Assembly: GCA_016719895.1 (NCBI GenBank)
Contig: JADJYG010000011.1
Span: forward strand, 77,001-141,000
DNA length: 64,000 nt
Direction: 5' to 3'
Source of the DNA: Saprospirales bacterium
Lineage (GTDB): Bacteria > Bacteroidota > Bacteroidia > Chitinophagales > Saprospiraceae
The translations under genes were made by a program, and so were the position numbers. This document shows positions 52,439 through 62,700 of this stretch, piece after piece. Below the pieces are notes generated by a model. The model was not told where the DNA came from and did no database searches. It saw only the letters and a program-made list of their open reading frames with translations. Each line of letters begins with the position of its first letter. Within the stretch, counting starts at the first letter, position 1.

Positions 52439-53914
52439 TTAGTTTTTATGTTTGGCTATTTCCTGCGCTACCACCTGACCGCTGATCAGGGAGGGCGGTA
52501 CGCCGGGCCCCGGCACGGTCAGTTGGCCGGCATAGTATAAATTACTGACCCTTTTGCTCCGGATTTTCGGTTTCAAAAAAGCGGTTTGCATCAGGGTATT
52601 GGCCAGGCCATAGGCGTTGCCTTTAAACGCATGATAATCCTGTATAAAATCGGTATGTGCATAGGTGCGGCGGTAAACGACCGATTCACTGATGCCTTGC
52701 CCGGTGAGCCGGGCCAGGCGTTGCATGACCAGGTTGTAGTAATGCTCGCGGATAGCGGGCGTGTCTTCCAATCCGGGCGCTACCGGAACGAGGATGAACA
52801 AATTTTCGCAACCTTCCGGCGCCACCGAGGGGTCGGTAACGGACGGTGCGCTGACATAAAATAATGGTTTTTCAGGCCATTGGGGGGTTTCATAAATCTC
52901 GCGGGCATGCCGGCCAAAGTCTTCGTCGAAAAACAGGTTATGGTGGTGCAAACCTTCCAGGCGTTTGTTTACGCCGACATAATAAAGCAAACACGAGGGC
53001 GCCATAGTGCGCGATGCCCAATAGCGGTCGGTGTATTGCCGCGTTCCGGGCCCCAGCAGGCAGGTGTCGATATGATGATAATCGGCCGCGCCGACCACGA
53101 AATCAGCCGGAAACTCCCGGCCGGCGGCGGTGACGACCGATTGGGCGCAGCCGTTGGGCGCCACAATCTGGCGCACCTCCTGGCCCAGCTCCATTTTCAC
53201 ACCCAATTCCTGCGCCAATGCCGCCATTCCTTCTATGATCTTGTACATACCACCCATCGGGTACCAGGTGCCCAAGGCCATATCGGCATAATTCATCAGG
53301 CTGTACAGTGCAGGGGTTTTCTGTGGTGTGGCGCCCAAAAAAAGCACGGGAAACTCCAGCAGTTTGATCAAATTTTCATTCCGGAACAAGGAGCGTACAT
53401 GGTTGGACAAAGACGTGAACATCTGCAGGCGAAACAAGCTGGCAGCGATCCGCCAGTCGGCAAACTCCAGAATACTATGGCTCGGCTTGTGCACAAACTC
53501 GTTCATGCCTACCCGGTATTTATATTCCGCCTCGGCCAGGAATTTGCGCAAATTCGCGGTACTTCCCGGCTCATAGCGCTCGAATAAAGCTTCCAACGCG
53601 GCCATACCGGCGGGCACTTCCACCCGTTCGTCCGGACCAAAGTACACGGCATATGAAGGGTCAAGCCGGATCAATTCGTAATAGTCCGAGGGCCTTTTAC
53701 CAAAACGGCCAAAAAATTGTTCAAACACATCGGGCATCCAATACCAGGACGGACCCATGTCGAAGGTGTATCCCTGGGTAATAAATTGGCGGGCCCTGCC
53801 GCCCGGAACCTGGTTTTTTTCCAGGATCGTCACGTCAAATCCCTCCTTGGCCAGGTTACAAGCCGCCGACAGACCGGCAAAGCCGGCCCCGATTACGATT
53901 ACGCGTTTGGACAT
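52439..53914 (-). CDS. crtI: Phytoene desaturase
   Basis: A 491-residue FAD enzyme that introduces double bases of conjugation into phytoene. The dinucleotide-binding motif GAGFAGLSAACNLAKEGFDVTILEKN is at the N-terminus, GGRARQF follows, and the C-terminal YYAGQLTVPGPGVPPSLISGQVVAQEI is the family signature. With crtB it makes a coloured carotenoid backbone. Cyclase and hydroxylase genes are not in the window. Confidence 0.94.
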   Translation of the reverse strand: MSKRVIVIGAGFAGLSAACNLAKEGFDVTILEKNQVPGGRARQFITQGYTFDMGPSWYWMPDVFEQFFGRFGKRPSDYYELIRLDPSYAVYFGPDERVEVPAGMAALEALFERYEPGSTANLRKFLAEAEYKYRVGMNEFVHKPSHSILEFADWRIAASLFRLQMFTSLSNHVRSLFRNENLIKLLEFPVLFLGATPQKTPALYSLMNYADMALGTWYPMGGMYKIIEGMAALAQELGVKMELGQEVRQIVAPNGCAQSVVTAAGREFPADFVVGAADYHHIDTCLLGPGTRQYTDRYWASRTMAPSCLLYYVGVNKRLEGLHHHNLFFDEDFGRHAREIYETPQWPEKPLFYVSAPSVTDPSVAPEGCENLFILVPVAPGLEDTPAIREHYYNLVMQRLARLTGQGISESVVYRRTYAHTDFIQDYHAFKGNAYGLANTLMQTAFLKPKIRSKRVSNLYYAGQLTVPGPGVPPSLISGQVVAQEIAKHKN

Positions 53915-54236
53915 ATGCTCCGATCTTTTTTATTTATTACACGTCTGGCCCTATCCGCATTCGATGTGTCGCCAAACTTCAAATCAACAAATCAACAAAT
54001 CCCCCCCTGCCCATACTGGCATCCGATATAGTGCCAAACAGGAAGCGCCCCTATTTTGTTTAATAATATAAAAAAATAGCTAAACAGAATTTTCCTTTCC
54101 GGTCCGGCGCAAAATTCCGCTTAGGAACGATGAAAGAATAAGTTCCTTAAAATAAAGGGCGCCGGGTATTCAACAAATTGCGGACCTTTGAACCCCGGAA
54201 TGCTTTTCTTTGCATTTTTGCCCATTCGAACGCAAG
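53915..54236. other. Intergenic region between crtI and a sensor kinase
   Basis: About 320 bp of AT-rich sequence between divergent genes. It must hold both promoters, but none is clear. Repeated AAATCAACAAATCAACAAATC (three AAATCAAC-like units near 53981-54001) is present. No gene was seen. Confidence 0.55.
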
Positions 54237-55427
54237 ATGGACATTTATACCCGCAAATCGCAGTGGAAATGGTATTTAGCTGCCGGAGGCATAGCGATTA
54301 TCATCATTTCCCTGCTTTACACCAAGTACTTGGCGGACCGCCTGGTTGAGCGCGAGAACCAGCAAGCCCAACAATTTGCCGAAGCGATGCGGCAGGTCGC
54401 CCGGACGGATGTAGACCTGAACTGTGATTTCACCCTTCCCGGCCGGATCATTGAAGAAAACACAACGGTGCCGGTAGTGGTGTTGAATGAGACCTTCAAA
54501 ATAGAGTATTACCGGAACATCGACAACCGCAATTTCGACACTATGCCCATCGCGGAGGTTCGGAAAGCGCTGGACCGGATGATTGCAGACGGAGCCGATA
54601 CTATTATCATCAACGTACCGCCGGATATTCACAAAACCCTCATTTACGGGCATTCCAACCTGTTGGCCCTGCTGCAATGGTACCCCTTCATCCAGTTCAT
54701 CCTGATTGCCGTGTTTATCGCCTTTGGCTATATGGGGTTCAGCGCGTCGCGGCGTGCGGAGGAAAACAAGGTATGGCTGGGCATGGCCAAAGAGACTGCG
54801 CACCAGCTCGGTACCCCGATAACTGCCATACTTGGCTGGGTGGAAGCCCTCAAGGCGGCGAACGACGATAACCCGGTAAATCAGGAAATGCTGGATGAAT
54901 TGCGCAACGATGTAACCCGGCTGGAATTGGTAGCCGACCGTTTTTCAAAAATCGGCTCGCAACCCGAGCTCCGGCCGGTCAATATTTACGAGCAGCTGGA
55001 AATTTGCCGCGATTATATGCAACGCCGGGCGCCGCGCAAGGTCACCTTCGATTTCCCAACGCCGGCCGGGCAGGAGGTCAAAATAGTTGGCATCAATGCG
55101 CCCTTGTTCGACTGGGTCGTCGAAAACCTGCTGCGCAATGCCATCGACGCCATGGAAGGCGGTATCGGCGTCATTACCGTGGTGGTATATGAAGAGCCCG
55201 GATTTGTTTGTTTCGATGTGAGCGACACCGGCAAAGGGATCCCTGCCGGCAAATTCAATACGGTCTTCAAGCCCGGCTACTCCACCAAAACGCGGGGCTG
55301 GGGCCTGGGATTGTCGCTGTCCAAACGCATCATCCAACAGTATCATAAAGGAAAAATTTTTGTAAAACGGTCCGAACCGGACAAAGGGGCCACCTTCACG
55401 GTGAAGTTGCCACGGTACAAACCGTGA
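54237..55427 (+). CDS. Membrane sensor histidine kinase
   Basis: A 396-residue protein. Two transmembrane segments (YLAAGGIAIIIISLLYTKYLA at the start and YPFIQFILIAVFIAFGYMGF near residue 160) bracket a periplasmic region of about 125 residues. The catalytic part has the phospho-acceptor His in AKETAHQLGTPITAILGW, the N box VVENLLRNAIDAM, DTGKGIP and GWGLGLSLSKRII. No response regulator is adjacent. The start at 54237 gives a compact N-terminus; the in-frame ATG at 54210 adds nine residues. The next gene follows within 40 bp. Confidence 0.9.
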   Translation: MDIYTRKSQWKWYLAAGGIAIIIISLLYTKYLADRLVERENQQAQQFAEAMRQVARTDVDLNCDFTLPGRIIEENTTVPVVVLNETFKIEYYRNIDNRNFDTMPIAEVRKALDRMIADGADTIIINVPPDIHKTLIYGHSNLLALLQWYPFIQFILIAVFIAFGYMGFSASRRAEENKVWLGMAKETAHQLGTPITAILGWVEALKAANDDNPVNQEMLDELRNDVTRLELVADRFSKIGSQPELRPVNIYEQLEICRDYMQRRAPRKVTFDFPTPAGQEVKIVGINAPLFDWVVENLLRNAIDAMEGGIGVITVVVYEEPGFVCFDVSDTGKGIPAGKFNTVFKPGYSTKTRGWGLGLSLSKRIIQQYHKGKIFVKRSEPDKGATFTVKLPRYKP

Positions 55428-55462
55428 GACCGTTCCGCCCCCCTCCGCCTTACACCACTGCT

Positions 55463-56725
55463 ATGCGTCTTCTTATCCTACTTTTTTTGCTGCCGCAATT
55501 CCTGCGCGCCCAACTCCAGCAGATCGGCCACCTTCCCTATGCGCCGGCTACCCTCGCCGGGTGCTGGCATTATGTGGACAACCAGGGCAACGAGTACGCA
55601 CTTGTAGGTACCAGCAAGGGGCTCAGCATCGTCGACGTGCGCCAACCGGCCCAACCGGTGGAGCGGTTTGCTGTGCCTGGAATAACCAACAACTGGCGCG
55701 AGGTAAAAACCTGGGGACATTTTGCTTATGTAAGCACCGAGGCGAACAACAGCGGTATTACTATCGTCGATTTGAGCCAATTGCCCGTAAAAGTGAATTG
55801 GAAAACCTGGTTCGGACCAGGCACGGACACCCTCGTCCGGAAAAGTCATGCCCTTGCCTGCGCCGACGGGTACCTGTATATTTTTGGAGGCACCCAGACA
55901 GGCGTCGTTATTTGCGACCTGGCAGACCCCTGGAATCCCTCCGTTCGAAGTATTTACAGACAGCAATACGTGCATGACGGCTATATCCGCGGCGACACGC
56001 TTTGGAGCAGCGAGATTTATGCCGGCCAGTTCAGCGTGATCGACGTGTCGGACAAGGCTCAGCCGGTGGTGCTGGCCACACAACCCACGCCCGGCCGTTT
56101 CAACCACAATTCCTGGTTATCCGGCGACGGGCGGACGTTGTTCACCACCGACGAAAAACCCAACACGCCCGTGGCTGCGTTCGATATCAGCGATCTGGAA
56201 AACATCCGCTCGCTTGACCGGTATTTCCCCAGTCAAAAACCGACGTTTGAAGTACACAACGTGCGGGTTATCAACGACTTTCTGATCAACCCATCCTATG
56301 GCGGTCAGCTGACCATCGTAGACGCCCACCGCCCTGATATACTCATCGAAACCGCCTGGGCAAGCCTGGGCAATTCGCTCGTTTGGGATGCCGACCCGTA
56401 TTTGCCTTCCGGCATCATACTGGCTACGGCTAAAAACGAAGGCCTGTTTATTTTCCAGCCCAACTACAACCGGGCCGCTTACCTGGAAGGCCGCGTGACC
56501 GACGCTGCCACCGGACAACCGCTGGCCAAAGCTAAAGTAGTGGTTCAAGGCAGCGCTAACAGCGATGCCAGCCTACCCGACGGCTCCTTCAAGACCGGCG
56601 TGGGGCAGTCCGGCACGTATACGGTACAGGTAGGAAAGATCGGTTATAAACCGCTGACCGTACCCAACGTAGCGCTCAAAGCCGCCGAAACCACCTGGCT
56701 GGAACTGACCCTCGAGCGGTTTTGA
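55463..56725 (+). CDS. Choice-of-anchor B / LVIVD-repeat exported protein
   Basis: A 420-residue exported protein starting MRLLILLFLLPQFLRAQ. Its body is a beta-propeller of LVIVD-type repeats (NEYALVGTSKGLSIVDVRQP, GVVICDLADPWNP, QFSVIDVSDKAQP, QLTIVDAHRPD), the choice-of-anchor B family. A carboxypeptidase-regulatory-like domain ends it (LEGRVTDAATGQPLAKAKVVVQ). No sorting domain is present, so it may stay periplasmic. It starts 35 bp after the kinase and could be cotranscribed with it, which suggests, but does not show, a link in sensing. Confidence 0.85.
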   Translation: MRLLILLFLLPQFLRAQLQQIGHLPYAPATLAGCWHYVDNQGNEYALVGTSKGLSIVDVRQPAQPVERFAVPGITNNWREVKTWGHFAYVSTEANNSGITIVDLSQLPVKVNWKTWFGPGTDTLVRKSHALACADGYLYIFGGTQTGVVICDLADPWNPSVRSIYRQQYVHDGYIRGDTLWSSEIYAGQFSVIDVSDKAQPVVLATQPTPGRFNHNSWLSGDGRTLFTTDEKPNTPVAAFDISDLENIRSLDRYFPSQKPTFEVHNVRVINDFLINPSYGGQLTIVDAHRPDILIETAWASLGNSLVWDADPYLPSGIILATAKNEGLFIFQPNYNRAAYLEGRVTDAATGQPLAKAKVVVQGSANSDASLPDGSFKTGVGQSGTYTVQVGKIGYKPLTVPNVALKAAETTWLELTLERF

Positions 56726-56766
56726 CCGCATCCGTCAATTAACTTTTACATTTTGACTTAAACAGC

Positions 56767-57579
56767 ATGCTTTCTTTTTTAAAGGACGGATTACCTTTCC
56801 CATCCGAGTTTCCCAAAGGAGCCATACTGCTGGTCGACAAGCCGCTCGGCTGGACTTCGTTCGATGTAGTGAACAAAATCCGCTTCCGGCTAACCCGCCG
56901 CCTGGGCGTCCGGAAATTCAAGATCGGCCATGCCGGCACGCTCGATCCCCTGGCCAGCGGCCTGCTCGTTTTGTGTACCGGCGAATACACCCGAAAGATC
57001 GAATCCTTCCAGGCGATGGAAAAAGAATACCAGGGAACCATCACCTTCGGCGCCACCACGGCATCGTTCGACCTGGAAAAGCCGGTGGATGCCACTTTTC
57101 CGACCGGCCACCTTACCGATGCGCTGCTTCAGCAAACCATCCGCCGGTTCATGGGTGAAATCGACCAGGTACCCCCTATGTTTTCCGCCGTGAAAGTGGG
57201 CGGTAGGCGGCTGTATAAAAACGCCCGGACCGGCCAGGAGATGGAGCTCACCCCGCGAAAAGTGCGCATCGATGTACTCACCCTCGGGCCCCTGCGACCG
57301 GTATCGCCGGCGCCAGCCGGCGCGCCACCCGCTGTGCTCAACAAAAAAGGCGCTCCGATTTACCTGTATCCCGATTATCCGGAGGGTATGCAAGCCGATT
57401 TCCAGGTGGTGTGCAGCAAAGGCACCTATATCCGCTCGTTGGCCCACGGCCTGGGGGAAGCCGCCGGCACGGGCGCCTACCTCAGCCGCCTGCGCCGGAC
57501 CCGTACCGGTGGCTTTGCCGTATCGGACGCCTGGACGGTGGATGGGCTCGCGGAATGGATAGACGGCGGACGGCCGTAA
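56767..57579 (+). CDS. truB: tRNA pseudouridine(55) synthase
   Basis: A 270-residue enzyme that isomerises U55 in the T loop of tRNAs. ILLVDKPLGWTSFDVVNKIR and the catalytic-Asp motif KIGHAGTLDPLASGLLVLCTGEYTRKI are diagnostic, and VVCSKGTYIRSLAHGLGEAAGTGAYLSRLRRT is the second conserved block. A loop of about 28 residues (PVSPAPAGAPPAVLNKKGAP and following) is longer than in E. coli. It starts 41 bp after the choice-of-anchor gene; its usual Bacteroidota neighbours (uppP, ribF) are not seen. Confidence 0.95.
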   Translation: MLSFLKDGLPFPSEFPKGAILLVDKPLGWTSFDVVNKIRFRLTRRLGVRKFKIGHAGTLDPLASGLLVLCTGEYTRKIESFQAMEKEYQGTITFGATTASFDLEKPVDATFPTGHLTDALLQQTIRRFMGEIDQVPPMFSAVKVGGRRLYKNARTGQEMELTPRKVRIDVLTLGPLRPVSPAPAGAPPAVLNKKGAPIYLYPDYPEGMQADFQVVCSKGTYIRSLAHGLGEAAGTGAYLSRLRRTRTGGFAVSDAWTVDGLAEWIDGGRP

Positions 57580-57625
57580 AAATTCACGCCCATACCTATG
57601 GCACATGCCCTATCTTCGCCTGACT

Positions 57626-58849
57626 ATGATCACCCCCCCCCGCATTGGCGCATTATTCCTGTTATTTTTCCTGATCGCAAGCGGCGCGTGTACGCACGTG
57701 GCCTCCCGCGAAAGCAAACAGGCGCCGTTGCCGCCAGCCTTGCGCAACCCGCATTTGCGGGCGCTGCTGGCCGAATTCGATCGTTTTTTTGCCGACTCGA
57801 TGGCCCGCTCCCAAACGCCCGGCGCCGCCCTGGTCATTGTAAAAGACAGCGTCGTTGTTTTTCAACGCAGTTATGGCCTGAAAGCCAGCAACCGGCCCTC
57901 GGACACCATCGGCCCCAACACGGTATTTCGCATCGGGTCGTTATCCAAAGGTTTTGCCGGTGTGCTCACCGGTATTTTGGTGGAGGATGGCCAACTCCGT
58001 TGGGACGACCCGATCTTGCGTTATGTACCTGAATTCCGGCTTTCCTCCCCCGAACAAACGCGCCAGGTACAGCTTGCGCACTTGCTGTCGCACACCACCG
58101 GCCTGCCCTATCATGCCTATACCAACCTGGTGGAAGCCGGCTATGACCTGCGCTTTATCGCCGGGCAATTTGCCCGCCTGCCGCTTCAGGGCAACCCGGG
58201 CGCCGTTTTTAGTTACCAGAACGCCGCCTTTAGCCTGATCGGTGAAGCCATGGAGGCTTCTACCGGCAAAACCTACGCGGAACTGCTGATGAAAAAAATC
58301 TTCCGCCCGGCCGGTATGATCCATGCGTCTGCAGATTGGGAAAGTATCCGCCGCTGCGCGGACCTGGCCCTGCCGCACGTGTATACCGGCGCCGGCTGGC
58401 TGCCCGACACCCTTACGCGCCGGTTTTACAATGCCGCTCCGGCCGGAGGCGTGAATGCCAGCATAGCCGACATGGGTCAATGGCTGCTCGTATTGCTCGG
58501 CCACAAACCCGGGGTAGTGTCGGCCGGCACCCTAAACCAGGTGTTTCAACCCAGGATAAAAACCAACAACGAAAGGCGCCATTTCAACCGCTGGGCCGGG
58601 CCCAAAGAAGCCAGCTATGCCATGGGCTGGCGTATCCTCGTTCAGGAAACGGATACCCTGGTGTATCACGGCGGCTCTGTAAATGACTTTCGCAGCGAAA
58701 TCGCCCTTCACCGGGCAGACGGCATCGGTATCTGCATCCTGTTCAACTCCGCCAGCCCGCTGGCGAACACTTGCATCCCTGCCTTTTGGGAACGGTACTG
58801 CGCCCGGCGGGATTCTATTCTGCGCTGGAAAGTAGCCCGGCCGGAATAA
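57626..58849 (+). CDS. Serine hydrolase, beta-lactamase family, lipoprotein
   Basis: A 407-residue surface or periplasmic lipoprotein (signal MITPPRIGALFLLFFLIASGAC, cysteine at 22). The class C beta-lactamase/DD-peptidase-like fold has S105-L-S-K108, Y197-Q-N199 and HGG near the end (LVYHGGSVNDF), so the active site is complete. Members of this family act as esterases, peptidases or penicillin-binding enzymes, so resistance should not be assumed. The start at 57626 is preferred over 57605 since a TATCTTCG promoter-like box lies just upstream. It stands alone. Confidence 0.88.
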   Translation: MITPPRIGALFLLFFLIASGACTHVASRESKQAPLPPALRNPHLRALLAEFDRFFADSMARSQTPGAALVIVKDSVVVFQRSYGLKASNRPSDTIGPNTVFRIGSLSKGFAGVLTGILVEDGQLRWDDPILRYVPEFRLSSPEQTRQVQLAHLLSHTTGLPYHAYTNLVEAGYDLRFIAGQFARLPLQGNPGAVFSYQNAAFSLIGEAMEASTGKTYAELLMKKIFRPAGMIHASADWESIRRCADLALPHVYTGAGWLPDTLTRRFYNAAPAGGVNASIADMGQWLLVLLGHKPGVVSAGTLNQVFQPRIKTNNERRHFNRWAGPKEASYAMGWRILVQETDTLVYHGGSVNDFRSEIALHRADGIGICILFNSASPLANTCIPAFWERYCARRDSILRWKVARPE

Positions 58850-58958
58850 GATCGGGGTTTTGTCCAAACTTTTCAAATACAGTCCGGATCAAACAAACGG
58901 AAGCGCATATCTTGGCGTTTAGGAACCAATCCTTGCCCGAACAAAATTAAAAGCATTC

Positions 58959-59627
58959 ATGCGCGCCCTTTGGCTTTCCACTTTACTGTTTTTTTTGGCG
59001 AGAAGCGTGTTTACCCAAACATTCTTTCCAAGCCCTGATCCCATACTGGAACAGGAGGTCCAGCCGGAACAAGCCAACGAGTGTTATATTTTTTTTGAAA
59101 ACGCCAGTGGAGACACCTTGCAGCTGCGATGGAAGGCCATCGAGACCAATTTTCCAGAACAATGGGATATCGATTTGTGCGACTTCGGCGCCTGCTACGT
59201 CGGTATACCGGCCACCGGACTGATGAATCCGGCTGTGGGCGCCGAACAACCCTATCTTAAACTGATCGTTCAACCGGGCAATACGCCGGGTGTTGCCTGG
59301 CTTTGGTTCCGGGTAGCTGAAGCCGCCGAGCCCAACCATTTTGCCGATGTGTTTTTTAGCCTGCACACCCCGGGCGTTACGGCTGCCGGCGAAGCGCCAC
59401 TGCCGCTTGTCCGCCTGTTCCCTAATCCGGCATCCGGCCCCGTCTGGCTGAAAAACCTGCAAGACCTTACCGTACAGGTCCGGCTTTTTAGTGCCGGCGG
59501 CCAATATTTTTGGTCCGGAACCCTGCTTCCCCAACAAGAAAATGCCCTGGACCTTTCCGCCTGGCCCGCCGGCACGTATTATATGCTCGCCGCCGGCAAA
59601 ACATACCCGGTCATTCGTATACCCTAA
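58959..59627 (+). CDS. Small T9SS type A sorted protein
   Basis: A 222-residue exported protein. MRALWLSTLLFFLARSVFTQ is the signal peptide. The middle (about residues 30-140) is an Ig-like domain with one Cys pair (LCDFGACYVG) and NASGDTLQLRWKAIE, of the sort seen in cell-surface adhesins. The last 80 residues form a type A sorting domain (RLFPNPASGPVWLKN..VQVRLFSAGGQYFWSG..WPAGTYYMLA). No activity is known. It lies 75 bp upstream of the C25 protease gene on the same strand and might be cotranscribed. Confidence 0.85.
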   Translation: MRALWLSTLLFFLARSVFTQTFFPSPDPILEQEVQPEQANECYIFFENASGDTLQLRWKAIETNFPEQWDIDLCDFGACYVGIPATGLMNPAVGAEQPYLKLIVQPGNTPGVAWLWFRVAEAAEPNHFADVFFSLHTPGVTAAGEAPLPLVRLFPNPASGPVWLKNLQDLTVQVRLFSAGGQYFWSGTLLPQQENALDLSAWPAGTYYMLAAGKTYPVIRIP

Positions 59628-59702
59628 ACCGCTGAATCAGACTAAACCGGCAAGGGATCACCGCCCATATTCGCGCCATTCAACCTCGCATTTCGCTCTG
59701 TT

Positions 59703-62700
59703 ATGAAAAATCTGATCACCTTTCTGCTCTACTCGCTGTCCGTCACCGCCTTGCTCGCACAGGCAAAAAGCGAAAGCCGCCTGCAAGTCCTCAGCGCCGG
59801 CCTCACGGAAACCACCCTGCAATTAACCCTGACCAGTATCGACCGGACGGCCGTGTCTGCGCCGCAAGGCGAAGCCGTGGTGATCAGTATCGGTGCTGGT
59901 ACGCCGCTTCTGGAAAAAGGCGCCCCGGATGTGCCAAAATTCAGCACTGCCCTGATGATCCCCAACAAGGGCAATATGCAGGTAGAAGTGCTCGCTTCAG
60001 TGTTCGATGACTATCCGGACATCGAGATCGCTCCATCAAAAGGCAACCTCAAGCGGACCCAAAACCCGGCCAGCGTACCGTTTGAATACGGCCCGGAGTA
60101 CCAGGAAGACCGGTTTTTTCCCGGCGCCCTTGCCGAATTGCAATCGCCCTTTATCCTGCGCGATGCCCGCGGGCAAGCTTTGTGGATTTATCCGGTGCAA
60201 TACAACCCCGTGAAAAAAATGATGCGGGTGTACCGGTCCGTCACACTCCGGGTGTTTTACACCGGCGGCGCCGGTAAAAATGAATTGGCCGGGGGACCGG
60301 TACAGCCGGAAAGCCGCGCTTTTCAGGAGTTGTACCGCCAGTTCTTTGTCAATGCCCAAACCCCGGCGGCCGGCCGCGGCGGTATACAGGAACCGGATAA
60401 AATGCTGGTAATCGCGCCGGATAACCTGACGGCAGCGCTCGAACCCCTGGTCACCTGGAAACGCCAAATGGGCATCCATACCACCGTGGTTCCGGTATCC
60501 CAAATTGGATCTTCCAGCGCTGCGGATATATCTAATTTTGTAAAAACCTACTTCGCCCAACACGCCATCACCTACCTCCTGCTCGTGGGGGATGAGACCG
60601 CCGTCGAACCAGAAATGCGCCAGGACGGCGACTTTTATTCCTGCGACAACTGTTTTGGCTATATAAGCGGCGACGACCACCTGCCGGAAATTCTCGTCGG
60701 ACGACTCCATGCCAACACCCCCGAGCAACTGAACATCATGGTCAACCGCAACCTCGAATATGAAATCAACCCCCTGATCGACAGTACCCAAAACTGGCTG
60801 GCCACCGGTATGGCATCCACATCGGATGAAGGCGCAGGCATCGGCGACGACGGACAGGCCGACTGGCAGCAAGGCAACGAGTGGAAAACGACCCACCTGG
60901 CCGACGGTTATGAACAGTACTGGGAGTTTTACGACGGCTCGCACGGCCCCGACTCCCCCACTCCCGGCGATGCTACCGCCGACGCCGACGGCAACCCGAC
61001 CAACGCCCCCCTGGTTGACCTGATGAATACCCGCGGCGTTTCGATCTATAATTACACCGGCCACGGATGGGAACAAGGCCTCGTCAGCGGCAACTTCAAC
61101 ACCGATGCCGTCGGGAACCTGCGCAACACGGGGCGCTACCCAATTCTGATCGCCGTGGCCTGTTGCGCCGGTAATTTCACCAATGGCGAGTGCCTGGGGG
61201 AAACCTGGCAACGCGCCGGCGACGCCAGCACCGGCGAACCCTGGGGCGGTATTGCCGGCTTTTTTTCCAGCGACTACCAAAGCTGGAGCCCGCCCATGGA
61301 AGGACAGGACGGCATGAACCAATACCTGGCTGATGCCGACGGCGTGAACCTGAGGCCATCCATGGCCGGCATGCTGGCCTATGGGAATGCCCGGATGATC
61401 GCCGCTTATGGCCCGGGCGGTGAAATAATGGCCGATTTTTGGAACCCCTTCGCCGAACCGTCCACCATGCCGCGCACCCGCCGGCCGCAAGCGCTCAGCG
61501 CCAGCCACCCCGATTCGATCAACTTCGAATCGCTCAGCCTTGCCGTAGCTTGCCCGGTCGAAGGCGCGCAGGTGAGTTTATACTGGGAAAAACAAACCTG
61601 GGCTGTTGCCACCGTTGAAAACGGGATAGCCGTGCTCGAGTTCGCTCCTTTCAACAATATCGGCGAACTGATCGTCACCGTCACGCAATTCAACCACACG
61701 CCATACCAGGGGTCGATCGTAGTCAAACCCGCCACCAAGCCCTTCGTAGTCAGTCAGCAGGCCCAGATAGACGACAGTGGCGGCAACAATAACCAGAAGG
61801 CCGACTTCGGGGAGTCCGTTACCTGGAACGTTTTGCTGCGCAACATCGGCCAGGGTACGGCCAACGCCGTTTCCGCCACCCTGAGCACTAGCAACCCGGC
61901 GGTGACGATCACCAATGGCCAGGCGACGCCCGGCAATTTGAACAGCAACGGCGCCGTACTGGCCGCTTTCGCTTTTGTTGTCCGGGATGATATCCCCAAT
62001 GGCGTATCCGTCGAGTTCACGCTGACCTTGCAATACAACGACACCATCACTTACGCCACCACCTTGCCCCTGACCTTGTTTGCACCGGCGCTCGAAATCG
62101 GGTCGTGGACCATCGACGATTCCATCAATGGCAACGGAAACAAACGGCTGGAAAGCGGAGAAACGGCGACCCTGCGCATCATCAACCGCAATACAGGCGG
62201 CTCGAACAGCCCGGATGCCCTGGGCACACTGACCGCCCTGACGCCATACCTTACCGTCAGCGATCCCGTTTCATTGGGCAACCTGGACGCTGCCACCGGC
62301 GAAAAAGCCGCTTTCTTCTATCTGAGTGTGTCGCCAAATGCCCCCTCCAGCCTCACGGTCAACCTGAGTTACAACCTTTCCGCAGGGCAATATACCGCCG
62401 TTGAAACGCTTGGCCCCCTTATGCTCAACGCGATTGTAGAGACGTTTGAAACCAACAACTTCAGCGCCTTCAACTGGGAGGCTGCCGGCGATAAATCCTG
62501 GCAAATCACCACTGCAAATCCCTATGTCGGCCAGTATTGCGCCCGGTCTGGCACTATCACACACAACCAATCGAGCAGTATGCAACTCAGCTTGCTGACG
62601 ATGCAGGACGGCCTGGTATCCTTTGCCCGCCGGGTAAGCAGTGAAGCCGACTATGATTTTCTGCGTTTTTACATCGATGGCGTGGAATTGGGCGCCTGGA

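Noticed and set aside
57626..58849. Antibiotic-resistance beta-lactamase
   Set aside because: The fold and motifs are shared with many esterases and peptidases; nothing specific to resistance is visible.
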